A stretch of DNA of 44,751 bases, taken from the NCBI GenBank assembly GCA_947384195.1, contig CANDGE010000004.1, positions 1 through 44,751 of the forward strand, in the 5' to 3' direction. Below the pieces are notes generated by a model. That model saw nothing but the letters and a program-made list of their open reading frames with translations, made no database searches and was not told where the DNA came from. A program made the position numbers and the translations under genes. Shown piece after piece: positions 34,897 through 43,174 of the stretch (the stretch's first letter is position 1; each line of letters opens with the position of its first letter). The DNA is from an uncultured Clostridia bacterium. GTDB lineage: Bacteria > Bacillota > Clostridia > Christensenellales > Pumilibacteraceae.

Positions 34897-35586
34897 ATGA
34901 AAAACGGCAAAAAAATAATCGCGGGGGCGCTCGCCGCCGCTCTCACACTTTCTATGGGATCCGCTCTTATGGCTTGCGGCGGAGCCCGGGACTATATTTT
35001 CCAAGCCGAGGAAGCGGTGATAACCGACGGTATGGTGACGAGCTACGGTCAAGACGGACAGCCGACGACCGCACCCGGTAAAGTTACCGTCGAAGACGGG
35101 AATGAATATGCGCCCGACGACGAAGAAGGCGCGGAAGTTACCAACGTCGGATATTTCTACGGCGACGGGACCAAGCTTACGTGGACGATAACGTCCGACA
35201 AGGACTGCAAAGCGACTATATATGTTCGCGCCGCATCTGCGGTCGATATGATGGGTGCGTTTATGGGCGGTCAGTTGTTCCCCGACTACGAGCTTGCCGA
35301 CAATAAATACTTTAAGCTCGTCGTTAACGACGCCGACATCGAATTGACGGGCACGATAGCGGGCATGGAAGGCGTAGGATTTGAACAAATGCAAAACCCC
35401 GCGGTTTACAGAAATTTCTCGCTGTCGGACGGCATCACGATCGACCTTAAAAAAGGCGAAAACGTAATTTCGTTGGTATCCACCAATCCGTCGGGCGGCG
35501 CTAACGTCGATTACATAAAGATCAACGCCGACGCCAAACTTACTTTCACGCCCGCCGACAATTCCGACAGAGCGGCGTCGATGTAA
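34897..35586 (+). CDS. Lipoprotein with CBM6/CBM35-like domain
   Basis: A 229-aa lipoprotein with signal ending LMAC (Cys27). The mature domain starts YIFQAEEAVITDG and ends with NVISLVSTNPSGGANVDYIKINADA. These are the first and last strands of the CBM6/CBM35 jelly-roll. A Met/Gly-rich insertion (MMGAFMGGQLFPDY) occurs in the middle. TCGGAGGAAAAC precedes the ATG. The gene lies 108 bp behind the esterase and 139 bp before the GH3 gene, probably as part of the same regulated group. The lipoprotein at 25906 is its counterpart beside the GH3 relic. Ligand unknown. Confidence 0.8.
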   Translation: MKNGKKIIAGALAAALTLSMGSALMACGGARDYIFQAEEAVITDGMVTSYGQDGQPTTAPGKVTVEDGNEYAPDDEEGAEVTNVGYFYGDGTKLTWTITSDKDCKATIYVRAASAVDMMGAFMGGQLFPDYELADNKYFKLVVNDADIELTGTIAGMEGVGFEQMQNPAVYRNFSLSDGITIDLKKGENVISLVSTNPSGGANVDYIKINADAKLTFTPADNSDRAASM

Positions 35587-35669
35587 TTATAGGTCGATAA
35601 TTTAATTTTTCTATGAAATAAGCGGTATCCGCCGCACATCACGGCGGCGGGTCAACGCTATAAGCAATG

Positions 35670-35699
35670 TTCCGAAATTTTTTCTGCTTATCGTATAAT
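35670..35699 (+). promoter_or_regulatory. Possible promoter of GH3 paralogue d
   Basis: A perfect TATAAT at 35694-35699 with only a poor -35 (TTCCGA at 35670-35675, 18-bp spacer). Such a promoter would need an activator, but no paired repeat like boxes A or B was recognised. Confidence 0.4.
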
Positions 35700-35725
35700 A
35701 TTCAAAATAAAATCAGGAGGAGATC

Positions 35726-38700
35726 ATGGCAAAAACAACGCGCAAAAAACTCAGCGCAAAAGTATTTACTATCATCATCGCTTCGCTCCTTGCCGTACTT
35801 ATCGCGATAGCGATTGCGATGCCTTGCGTGCTTATCGGCACGTACGACGCAGTCATGCGCGACTTTTTCGGCACGGCGGGACGCAAGGGCGGCACGGAAG
35901 GCGGTAACGAGATAACCGACAAGCTCGACAAAGAGTACAACAAAATTTCCGACAAGGAAGGCATGACCGCCGCAAAGCTCGACGAATACGAAAAGCAGTT
36001 CGTGCGCGACGGCGGCGCGGAAGGCTATGTTTTGTTAAAGAACGAAAACAATGCGCTCCCGTATAGCGCGGGCGACAAGATAAGTATTTTTTCGCATTCG
36101 TCGGTCGATCTTTTGGCGGGCGGCACGGGCTCGGGCGTGAGCTATGTGTCGAGCAATCTTAAAGATGCGTTCGCGGCTAACGGTTGCTCGGTCAACGAAG
36201 CGCTGTGGAAATTTTATTCGGAAGGCGCGGGCAAAGATTATGTGCGCGGCGCGGGCGCGTTAAGCTACGGCGGCGCGGAGGACTGGACTATAAACGAATG
36301 CCCGCTTTCCGTGCTCGAATCCAACAACGTGCTTTCTTCGGCTAACGGCACGAAAGCGATGTTCGTCATATCGCGTACGGGCGGCGAAGGTCGCGATCTT
36401 GCTCGGTACATGGGCAAGTTTACGGATATCGCCGCGGACAAGGTCAAGCATTATCTCGAACCCGATTCGGTCGAGCTCGGCATCATCGATTATTTGAACG
36501 AGCATTTTACCGATGTCGTCATAGTCGTGAATACCAATAACGCTTTCGAGCTCGGTTGGGTCAACGATTACGAAAACATTTCGGCGGTGCTTTGGGCGCC
36601 GGGCGGCGGCGGTGAAACGGCAAACTCGATAGCCGACGTTTTGACGGGCAAGGTGTCGCCGAGCGGGCATTTGCCCGATACGTTCGCGTTCGACGCGCTG
36701 TCGTCGCCCGCCATGCAGAACATGGGCGACATCGCGCTCACCGTAGGCGGAAAAACGACGGGCTACTATGCCGTGTCTTACGACGAAAGCATTTACGTCG
36801 GTTATAAGTATTACGAAACGCGCTACTTCGACAAGGTGATGAATCAGGGCAATGCGGGCGAGTACGATTACGCGACGCAGGTGCAATATCCGTTCGGCTA
36901 CGGCATTTCGTACAGCAATTTCACTTGGAGCGACTTTGAAATGACTCAGCCCGACGATAATGGCGATATCACCGTCAAGGTCAAAGTCACCAACAATACG
37001 GCGACCAAAGCGAAAGACGTTGTGCAGGTATATCTCAACGCGCCTTACACCGAAATGGACAAGACCAACAAGATCGAAAAATCGGCGGCGGCGCTCGTAG
37101 GGTTTGCCAAAACGAACGAGCTTGCGCCTACGGGACAGGCGGGCGACAGTCAAACGGTCGAGATAAAAATAAACGTATCCGATTTCGTAGTGTACGACGA
37201 CGTCGTCAACAAAACGTACATACTCGAAGCGGGCGATTATCTCGTGACCGCCGCGCAGGACGCACACGATGCGACCAACAACTTCCTTGCATACAACAAC
37301 AAGACCGTGGCGGACGGAATGACCGCCGAAGGCAACAAAGCGTTTGTCGGCAAGTATACCGTTGCGACTACCGATACCGCGACGTATAAGAGATCGGCGG
37401 GCGAAAAGGACGCGACCAATGTATTCGGCGCGGACGGCAACGGCGGCAAATCGTCGAGCTTTATCGATCGCGACAAATACTTGACGCGCGGCAACTGGAC
37501 GGAATCTTATCCCGTCAAGCACGGCGTCAAGTCGACTTCCGAAAGCGGATTCAGCGAACTCGAAGGATATACGCGGCATTGGGAAGTCGAGCAATCGATG
37601 ATAGACAAGCTCAATCAAGTTGGCACGGCGGAAGCGGCAAACACTCCGCTTTCGGACGCGGACGCCGCCAAAAAGGCTAAGGCGTACGATCAAGCCAAGG
37701 AGTTGGAACTTATAGACCTTCGCGGCGCGAGCTACGACGACGAGCGCTGGGAGCGGCTTATCAGCCAAATGACTACGTCCGAGGTCGGTAAAATGATAGG
37801 GCTCGCGGGCTATAAGACCGATGCGGCTAAATCCATCAACAAGCCCAAAGCGATCGATCTCGACGGTCCGAGCGGACTCAACAACATGGTCGCGCATAAA
37901 CCGTATTCCATCACGTATCCCGCCGAAGTCAACATTGCGGCGAGCTGGAACACCGATATTGCGTACGGCTGGGGCGAGAACGTCGGCATGGACGGCTTGC
38001 GCGAAAACGTGTTGTGTTCGGGCTGGTATGCTCCCGCCATGAACATTCACCGCACTCCGTTCGCGGGACGTAACTTCGAGTACTTCTCCGAGGACAGTTT
38101 CAGTTCGGGCTTGCTCGCGACATACGCGATCCAAGGCGCGGGCAGTATGGGCATGTATTCGTACATCAAGCATTTCGCGCTCAACGATCAGGAAGATCAC
38201 CGCACGGATAAGGGCTTGGTCACGTTTGCCAACGAGCAGACCATTCGCGAAATTTATTTGCGTCCGTTCCAAATGGCTATCGAGGACAGCGGCACGGTAA
38301 CTACGAAGTTTTACGAGTACAATAAGGAAACGGGCGAGTATGTGCTCAAAACGGCGGAAACGCCGATCGCGACGGCTGTCATGAGTTCGTTCAACCGCAT
38401 AGGTCTTACTTGGGCGGGCGGCGACTACCGTTTGCTCACGCAAGTGCTTCGCGACGAGTGGGGCTTTAAAGGCGCGGTCCTTACCGACTACTTCAACGGC
38501 GGCTATATGAACATCAATCAGTTCTTGCGCGCGGGCGGCGATCTTGCGCTCACGCAGTTCGGTTCGTCGTACAGCGTAAAGGGCGATACCAATACCTACT
38601 ACACGCAACAGGCGATGAAGCATACGCTTTACATGGTGGTCAACTCCAACGCCATGAACGGATTCGTTCACGGCATTGCGGCGGGCGCGGAGCCGTTTGC

Positions 38701-38875
38701 CTATTACTATTTGATACTGATAGCGGTCGGCGTATTGGCGGCGGGTCTTACCGCTTGGGGCGTGACCGCGATAGTGTTCCGCTGGAAAAAGGAAAAGGCG
38801 GGCGAGCTTAACGCAACCGAAACGGATGCTCCCGAAAAAACGGAAGTCGATACGGATAAAACCGAAACGGAATAG
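35726..38875 (+). CDS. Membrane-anchored GH3 glycosidase with permuted domains (paralogue d)
   Basis: A 1049-aa enzyme with CAGGAGGAGATC before the ATG. N-terminal helix about 13-34; GH3 C-domain (about 95-350) with GYVLLKNENNALPY, VISRTGGEGRDL (likely acid/base Glu) and KVSPSGHLPDTF; PFGYGISY and Fn3-like domain with VVQVYLNAPY; the linker KYLTRGNWTESYP (about 580); TIM barrel with GWYAPAMNIHRTPFAGRNFEYFSED, IKHF and GFKGAVLTD (Asp921, predicted nucleophile). A C-terminal helix (about 995-1020) is followed by an acidic Glu/Thr/Asp tail. The barrel of the relic at 24923 is its nearest relative in the window. A DSGTVTTKFYEYNKETGEYV insertion in the barrel is not seen in the others. A terminator follows at 38968. 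Confidence 0.92.
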   Translation: MAKTTRKKLSAKVFTIIIASLLAVLIAIAIAMPCVLIGTYDAVMRDFFGTAGRKGGTEGGNEITDKLDKEYNKISDKEGMTAAKLDEYEKQFVRDGGAEGYVLLKNENNALPYSAGDKISIFSHSSVDLLAGGTGSGVSYVSSNLKDAFAANGCSVNEALWKFYSEGAGKDYVRGAGALSYGGAEDWTINECPLSVLESNNVLSSANGTKAMFVISRTGGEGRDLARYMGKFTDIAADKVKHYLEPDSVELGIIDYLNEHFTDVVIVVNTNNAFELGWVNDYENISAVLWAPGGGGETANSIADVLTGKVSPSGHLPDTFAFDALSSPAMQNMGDIALTVGGKTTGYYAVSYDESIYVGYKYYETRYFDKVMNQGNAGEYDYATQVQYPFGYGISYSNFTWSDFEMTQPDDNGDITVKVKVTNNTATKAKDVVQVYLNAPYTEMDKTNKIEKSAAALVGFAKTNELAPTGQAGDSQTVEIKINVSDFVVYDDVVNKTYILEAGDYLVTAAQDAHDATNNFLAYNNKTVADGMTAEGNKAFVGKYTVATTDTATYKRSAGEKDATNVFGADGNGGKSSSFIDRDKYLTRGNWTESYPVKHGVKSTSESGFSELEGYTRHWEVEQSMIDKLNQVGTAEAANTPLSDADAAKKAKAYDQAKELELIDLRGASYDDERWERLISQMTTSEVGKMIGLAGYKTDAAKSINKPKAIDLDGPSGLNNMVAHKPYSITYPAEVNIAASWNTDIAYGWGENVGMDGLRENVLCSGWYAPAMNIHRTPFAGRNFEYFSEDSFSSGLLATYAIQGAGSMGMYSYIKHFALNDQEDHRTDKGLVTFANEQTIREIYLRPFQMAIEDSGTVTTKFYEYNKETGEYVLKTAETPIATAVMSSFNRIGLTWAGGDYRLLTQVLRDEWGFKGAVLTDYFNGGYMNINQFLRAGGDLALTQFGSSYSVKGDTNTYYTQQAMKHTLYMVVNSNAMNGFVHGIAAGAEPFAYYYLILIAVGVLAAGLTAWGVTAIVFRWKKEKAGELNATETDAPEKTEVDTDKTETE

Positions 38876-38967
38876 CGTAAGCGGCGTTCCGCAACTACGG
38901 CAGGACACAACTAAAAAGTCATCACATCTCCAACGCGGTCGGAGCAAAGACCGCACTTACAGCAGAG

Positions 38968-38988
38968 CCCCCGCATTGCGGGGGTTTT
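38968..38988 (+). terminator. Terminator after GH3 paralogue d
   Basis: CCCCCGC (38968-38974) pairs with GCGGGGG (38978-38984) around a three-base loop, then TTTT. Confidence 0.85.
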
Positions 38989-39091
38989 GCATTGCCCGAT
39001 TTTGCGTCATATAAAAAACGATAAAAGCCGATACGAATATATGCACCGACCGTATGTATAATTTGCGGCGGATGCGTCCATAATCTCGGGC

Positions 39092-39661
39092 ATGATCACT
39101 TATTGTTTGGGTTCGGCGCGGCAGAAACGCGCATATTTCAACAGGCTCGACGGCGCGGTCGTTCTCGATAACGTGGAAGTGCTGTTTTGCGCGAGCGAAA
39201 ACGGGCGCAATTATTTTGCGTACGGCACGCCGCCGTTCGGCGGGTTCACGGTAGAGCAGTATATAAAATACCGCACGGCGCTTTGCGGCAGACCGTTCCC
39301 GCAAGCCGCGCTCGACGCACTGCGCGTTTCGCCGCGCAAGCGCATGGAAAAGCTTTGCCCCGCGCAACGCCGTTGCGTCGCGTTCGTCGAAAAAACGGGC
39401 GGCGATACCGACAGCCCGATCGTCATAAATCTCGACGGCACGCGATACACGCGAAAAAACGCCGTCGCGCTCGACCGCTTGCTCGCCGTGTGCAAGACCG
39501 CGTTCGTGTGCGTTACCGATCCGCGGTTTGTAAAACGCACCAAGCAAATAGGGTTTAAGACGCTCGCATTCGGTAAAGCGGTCAAGCAAAAGCGCCCCGC
39601 ATTCTTCGCCGCGCACAGGCTCGCAAAAAAGATCGGCGCGACGCGCGTGGCGGAGTTTTGA
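39092..39661 (+). CDS. Conserved-looking hypothetical protein
   Basis: A 189-aa soluble protein, basic overall. I do not recognise the family. A run PIVINLDGTRYTRKNAVALDRLL, preceded by CPAQRRCVAFVE, recalls the signature-to-Walker-B order of ABC-type ATPases, but there is no Walker A motif, so this is only a weak resemblance. A TATAAT at 39057-39062 lies upstream without a good -35. The ribosome site is poor (CTCGGGC). It converges on the recombinase gene with 13 bases between the stops. Confidence 0.6.
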   Translation: MITYCLGSARQKRAYFNRLDGAVVLDNVEVLFCASENGRNYFAYGTPPFGGFTVEQYIKYRTALCGRPFPQAALDALRVSPRKRMEKLCPAQRRCVAFVEKTGGDTDSPIVINLDGTRYTRKNAVALDRLLAVCKTAFVCVTDPRFVKRTKQIGFKTLAFGKAVKQKRPAFFAAHRLAKKIGATRVAEF

Positions 39662-39674
39662 CCATACGCTTTGT

Positions 39675-40295
39675 TTAAAACGCGGAGCGATCGAGCTTTT
39701 CCCTTTTTATCTTGTGGATGTGAAAGTAAAAGTTGTTCTGCTTTAATCCGAGCAAGCGCATGGCGGTCTTAGACGTTATGCGCTTCTCTATATAATCGTC
39801 GGCGACGGATAAAAAATCGTCGGAATAAATAAACGATGGGCGTCCGAAACGAACGCCCTTTTGTCGTGCTATCCTGATGCCTTCCGCTTGGCGTTGCTTA
39901 ATGTTTTCGCGTTCGTTTTCGGCGACGAACGATAAAACCTGCAAAACGATGTCGGAAATGAATTTGCCCACGAGCGTATGCGATTTCGTGCGCGTATCCA
40001 AAAGCGGCATATCCAACACGAGAATATCCGCGCCGATCGAATTCGTTATCCTGTTCCATTCTTCTATTATCAGATCGTAGCTTCGCCCCAATCTGTCTAT
40101 CGACTTGATCACAAGCAGATCGCCCGATCGCAGCTTTTTAAGCAGTCGGTTGTATTCTTTGCGCTCGAAATCCTTGCCGCTTTTTTTGTCCGCGAAAACG
40201 TGCGACTTTTTTATCCCGTATTCGTCGAATGCGGCAAGCTGTCGCTGTAAATTTTGGTCCTTTGTCGAGACCCTGCCGTAAGCGTATGTGTTCAT
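39675..40295 (-). CDS. Small serine recombinase (resolvase/invertase family)
   Basis: A 206-aa site-specific recombinase. The ATG at 40295 (minus strand) is chosen for AAAGGAGC upstream and because MNTYAYGRVSTKDQN is the canonical N-terminus; Ser10 is the predicted nucleophile. The catalytic domain has VFADKKSGKDFERKEYNRLLKKLRSGDLLVIKSIDRLGRS, with the conserved Arg residues, then the long E-helix and the hinge GVRFGRP. A C-terminal helix-turn-helix (ITSKTAMRLLGLKQNNFYFHI) completes the normal length for Tn3-resolvase/Hin-type enzymes. No transposase is nearby, so it may be a relic of a mobile element or act on local sites. An imperfect palindrome overlaps its own promoter. Confidence 0.92.
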   Translation of the reverse strand: MNTYAYGRVSTKDQNLQRQLAAFDEYGIKKSHVFADKKSGKDFERKEYNRLLKKLRSGDLLVIKSIDRLGRSYDLIIEEWNRITNSIGADILVLDMPLLDTRTKSHTLVGKFISDIVLQVLSFVAENERENIKQRQAEGIRIARQKGVRFGRPSFIYSDDFLSVADDYIEKRITSKTAMRLLGLKQNNFYFHIHKIKREKLDRSAF

Positions 40296-40306
40296 GAGAA
40301 TTTGCT

Positions 40307-40348
40307 CCTTTAAAGTCGGAATTATCTTTAAGGATAACAAAATCGCAA
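40307..40348 (-). promoter_or_regulatory. Recombinase promoter overlapped by an imperfect palindrome
   Basis: On the minus strand: TTGCGA (40348-40343), a 16-bp spacer and GATAAT (40326-40321). The imperfect inverted repeat CCTTTAAAG (40307-40315) / CTTTAAGG (40326-40333) spans the -10, as expected of an operator or a recombinase-binding res half-site. Confidence 0.5.
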
Positions 40349-40443
40349 CGTTAAATCACGCCCGAACAGCCGTAAAAATAAAAAATCGCAGTAAAAGTAT
40401 ACATTTGCTATGATGTTCGGAACGCCGAGAAAAGGAGTTTTGT

Positions 40444-40609
40444 ATGAAAAAGTTTTTGGCGACGCTTTTTTTCGTTCAACCCGCTTGCCAACGGCAAAGC
40501 AAAATTGTATATATACGGTCAGGCGGTAACGGATATCGCGATTAAGACCGCAAGAATAAACAGATATACCATACATTGCACGGACGGCGATATAACCGAA
40601 AATAAATAA
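40444..40609 (+). pseudogene. Relic of a BspA-like LRR lipoprotein gene
   Basis: A perfect ribosome site (AAAAGGAG) precedes ATG at 40444, which opens a signal-peptide-like start (MKKFLATLFFV). The frame then changes. From 40478 it reads NPLANGKAKLYIYGQAVTDIAI, matching NPLCNGIAELYINGNKVTDITV of the LRR protein at 140 (near residue 296). It then passes directly to RYTIHCTDGDITENK and a stop, matching that protein's C-terminus KYTVHCTDGDITRDR. So a gene of about 3 kb has collapsed to 166 bases that keep its start, one internal piece and its end. A terminator follows at 40670. Confidence 0.8.
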
Positions 40610-40669
40610 GTCGTATAACGGTATTTAAGTACGGATATGAAAAACATCAAAACCGAATAAGCAAGCTCG

Positions 40670-40704
40670 GGCGTTCGCGCAATTGTAGTGCGGACGCCTT
40701 TTTT
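40670..40704 (+). terminator. Terminator behind the LRR relic
   Basis: GGCGTTCGC (40670-40678) pairs with GCGGACGCC (40690-40698) with one wobble, then six T. It is probably the surviving terminator of the decayed LRR gene. The rest of 40705-40825 shows nothing further. Confidence 0.8.
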
Positions 40705-40825
40705 GCGGAATAAACCGCCGCATATATCGGCAAAATATATACAGAATTGCGGCGTAACCGAAAAACCGCTAAAATCGTGAATCGCATCGATTCTTTTCGG
40801 TCGCGACGCTCGATGCGCCGCGCGG

Positions 40826-40855
40826 TTGACAACGGGCGGTAAATTGATATATAAT
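40826..40855 (+). promoter_or_regulatory. Sigma-A promoter of the metallophosphoesterase gene
   Basis: TTGACA at 40826-40831, an 18-bp spacer and TATAAT at 40850-40855, both perfect. Confidence 0.85.
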
Positions 40856-40905
40856 CTACATATATCGCGGATAACGCCGTTGCGGCGACGCGGTAGGAGA
40901 AGTAT

Positions 40906-42039
40906 ATGTTTTACATAATGTTGCCTATATTGGCGATCTTGATAGCCGTATATTGTCGGTTTTATATTATGCGCGCGTGCAGAACTTTCGGGCTCGGGCA
41001 GGGCAGGTATCGGATCGCGGTCGTTATCGTCGTAGCCGTTGTTTCGGGCGGGATCGCGACTTTGTGTATGTTCGTAATGCCCGTGGCGCTTTTTATGGCG
41101 CACGTCATGGCGTTTTCGCTCATAGTCAGAGCTGTCAACCTGTTGATCAAAAGCATAAGCGGAAAAAAATACAAGCGCGGGTTCGGAACGTGGAAAACAA
41201 TATACGGTTTCGGGATATTGCCGATTATTTTGGCTACGTCGGTCTTGCTCGGCGGTTATGTCAATATGAATACCGTGACTGCGACAAACGTCACCGTTTA
41301 CACGCAAAAAGCGATACGCCAAAGCGGGTACACCATCGCGCTCATCGCCGACGTGCATTACGGGATATCCGTAGATAAAGCCGAGCTCGACCGAATTTGC
41401 GCCGAGATAAGCGCGGCGTCGCCGAGCATCGTCGTGCTTTGCGGCGATATAGTCGACGAAAACACGAGCAAGCAGGGCATGGCAGAAGTTTTCGACTCGC
41501 TCGGCGGGATAAAGACGGAGTTCGGCGTGTATTACGTTTTCGGCAATCACGATCGACAGTTGTACGCTTGGGATGACAGGACGTTTACAGAAAAGGAGCT
41601 CGTTCAAACGATAAAAAGCAGCGGCATAACGTTGTTGAGCGACGAAACGTTTTCGATCAACGACGAGTTCACCGTCGTCGGCAGAGAGGACGCCGCTTAC
41701 GAGGGCGAGAATGTACGTACGCCGATAGCCGAGCTCGTAAAGGACGTCGATCCGACGGATTTTATTCTCGCGCTCGATCATCAGCCGCGTCAGTATAAGG
41801 AAAACGCCGCGGCGGGCGTCGACTTGTTGTTATCGGGGCATACGCACGGCGGACAAATATTCCCCGCGGATATTTTGTTCGATCTGTTCGACATCAACGA
41901 AGCCGTTTACGGTCTTACGCATATCGACGAAACGGCGCAGGCTTTTGTTACGTCGGGCTTTGCGGGCTGGGGCTTTCCGTTTAAAACGTGCGCACCCGCC
42001 GAATACGTATTGATCGATATTTTGCCGAAAGCGGCGTAG
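40906..42039 (+). CDS. Membrane-anchored metallophosphoesterase (YkuE/YaeI-like)
   Basis: A 377-aa protein with four predicted N-terminal helices (about 3-20, 35-55, 58-80 and 100-120) and a calcineurin-like phosphoesterase domain (about 140-375). Metal-binding motifs are in order: IADVHYG, LCGDIVDE, GNHDR, and SGHTHGGQIFP. Members of this group act on phospholipid or lipid-linked phosphate substrates at the membrane; the substrate here is unknown. TAGGAGAAGTAT precedes the ATG. It is monocistronic, with a strong promoter, and converges on the ZIP transporter gene. Confidence 0.9.
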   Translation: MFYIMLPILAILIAVYCRFYIMRACRTFGLGQGRYRIAVVIVVAVVSGGIATLCMFVMPVALFMAHVMAFSLIVRAVNLLIKSISGKKYKRGFGTWKTIYGFGILPIILATSVLLGGYVNMNTVTATNVTVYTQKAIRQSGYTIALIADVHYGISVDKAELDRICAEISAASPSIVVLCGDIVDENTSKQGMAEVFDSLGGIKTEFGVYYVFGNHDRQLYAWDDRTFTEKELVQTIKSSGITLLSDETFSINDEFTVVGREDAAYEGENVRTPIAELVKDVDPTDFILALDHQPRQYKENAAAGVDLLLSGHTHGGQIFPADILFDLFDINEAVYGLTHIDETAQAFVTSGFAGWGFPFKTCAPAEYVLIDILPKAA

Positions 42040-42103
42040 CTTTGCGCCGTTGTGTTGCATTTCGTCGACGCGATAAAAGCTTGGCGCGAGCGGTATTGCA
42101 ATA

Positions 42104-42964
42104 TCAGAACATCACGAGCAGAAACCCTACGAGCACGCCGACAAACAGCGACATCGCGGGCAGTTTGCTTTTCCACATCAATATCGATTCGGGAAGGAGC
42201 TCGCCGAAAACTACGTACAGCATGGCGCCGCTCGCAAAGCCGAGCGACAGTACGAGCATTATATCGTTTATGCCGCCGAGCGCGTAGCCGAGCAGTGCGC
42301 CCAGCACGGTGGGCAGACCGCTCAGTGCGGTAAGGAATGTCGCTTTGCCCTTGCTCATGCCGCCCGTGATGAGCGGAACGGAAACCGCCATGCCCTCGGG
42401 GATATTGTGCAGTCCTATCACTATCGCCATTATGAACCCGGTGCCCGAAAACAGATCGGCTGTCAGGTTTTCGACGGTCGCATACGACGCGCCTATCACC
42501 ATGCCCTCGGGCAGGTTGTGCAGCGCGATCGCCGTCATCATCACAAGCCCCGCCACAAAAAGGTTGGACTTTTCTTTTTTATGCGTTTCGTAATGATTGG
42601 AGTGGATAAGCTCGTCGAGATCGTCCGCGGTCGCGGGGTGGTTGGCATCGATGTGCTTGACTTCGCGGTCGGTGCGCTTGTCTATGGCGTAGTTCAACAG
42701 ATACACGACGGCATAGCCGCATATCACCGCCGCTACGACTATAAACGGCGTGTACGACGGAAGTACGCCGTCCTTCATCATTTCTATCGGCTCGCTCATC
42801 AGGTCGAAGCAGACGACGGCGAGCATGATGCCTGCGGCAAACGACAGCAATAGGCTGACTATCTTGTTGGACTCGCGACGGAGCACCGCGCCTATAACGC
42901 CTCCCAGTCCTGTGCCGACCACGCCCGATATAAACGTTATTACGATTATTGCCAAATAGTCCAA
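42104..42964 (-). CDS. ZIP-family divalent metal transporter (ZupT-like)
   Basis: A 286-aa membrane transporter with about eight helices. Helix 4 carries ALHNLPEGM and helix 5 GLHNIPEGMA, the metal-binding signatures of ZIP importers; GELLPES follows near the end. A His-containing loop (HIDANHP, then HSNHYETHKKEK) lies between helices 3 and 4, as usual. Zn or Fe/Mn uptake is expected. The start is TTG, with AAAGGA eight bases upstream on the minus strand. Its promoter is at 43034-43062. Confidence 0.92.
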   Translation of the reverse strand: MDYLAIIVITFISGVVGTGLGGVIGAVLRRESNKIVSLLLSFAAGIMLAVVCFDLMSEPIEMMKDGVLPSYTPFIVVAAVICGYAVVYLLNYAIDKRTDREVKHIDANHPATADDLDELIHSNHYETHKKEKSNLFVAGLVMMTAIALHNLPEGMVIGASYATVENLTADLFSGTGFIMAIVIGLHNIPEGMAVSVPLITGGMSKGKATFLTALSGLPTVLGALLGYALGGINDIMLVLSLGFASGAMLYVVFGELLPESILMWKSKLPAMSLFVGVLVGFLLVMF

Positions 42965-43033
42965 TGCGGTTGTCCTTTGAAAAAACTGCTTCCGATATTC
43001 CGTTTAGTTCGTATCGGCGATGTTTCCGAAATT

Positions 43034-43062
43034 ATTATACACGCAATAGCATAAAAACGCAA
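43034..43062 (-). promoter_or_regulatory. Promoter of the ZIP transporter gene
   Basis: On the minus strand: TTGCGT (43062-43057), a 17-bp spacer and TATAAT (43039-43034). Confidence 0.7.
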
Positions 43063-43174
43063 GCGATATATGTATGCTCGAAACGTCGGACGATACGCTT
43101 TTGCGATAGGGTGCATACTATGTAAAACAAGATTTACTATTGACAATCGCGAAAAAACGCGATGTATTGTAAAC

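Noticed and set aside
36260..38956. Very long open frame on the minus strand (898 codons) opposite GH3 paralogue d
   Set aside because: It mirrors the codon bias of the GH3 gene, is rich in Arg/His/Val with no recognisable domain, and has no fitting ribosome site. The plus-strand gene shows clear GH3 motifs. Similar shadows lie opposite the LRR gene and the other GH3 genes.
39675..40295. Integrative element or prophage around the serine recombinase
   Set aside because: No transposase, integrase, phage or conjugation gene and no attachment-site repeats were seen; neighbours are housekeeping-type genes and decayed surface genes.
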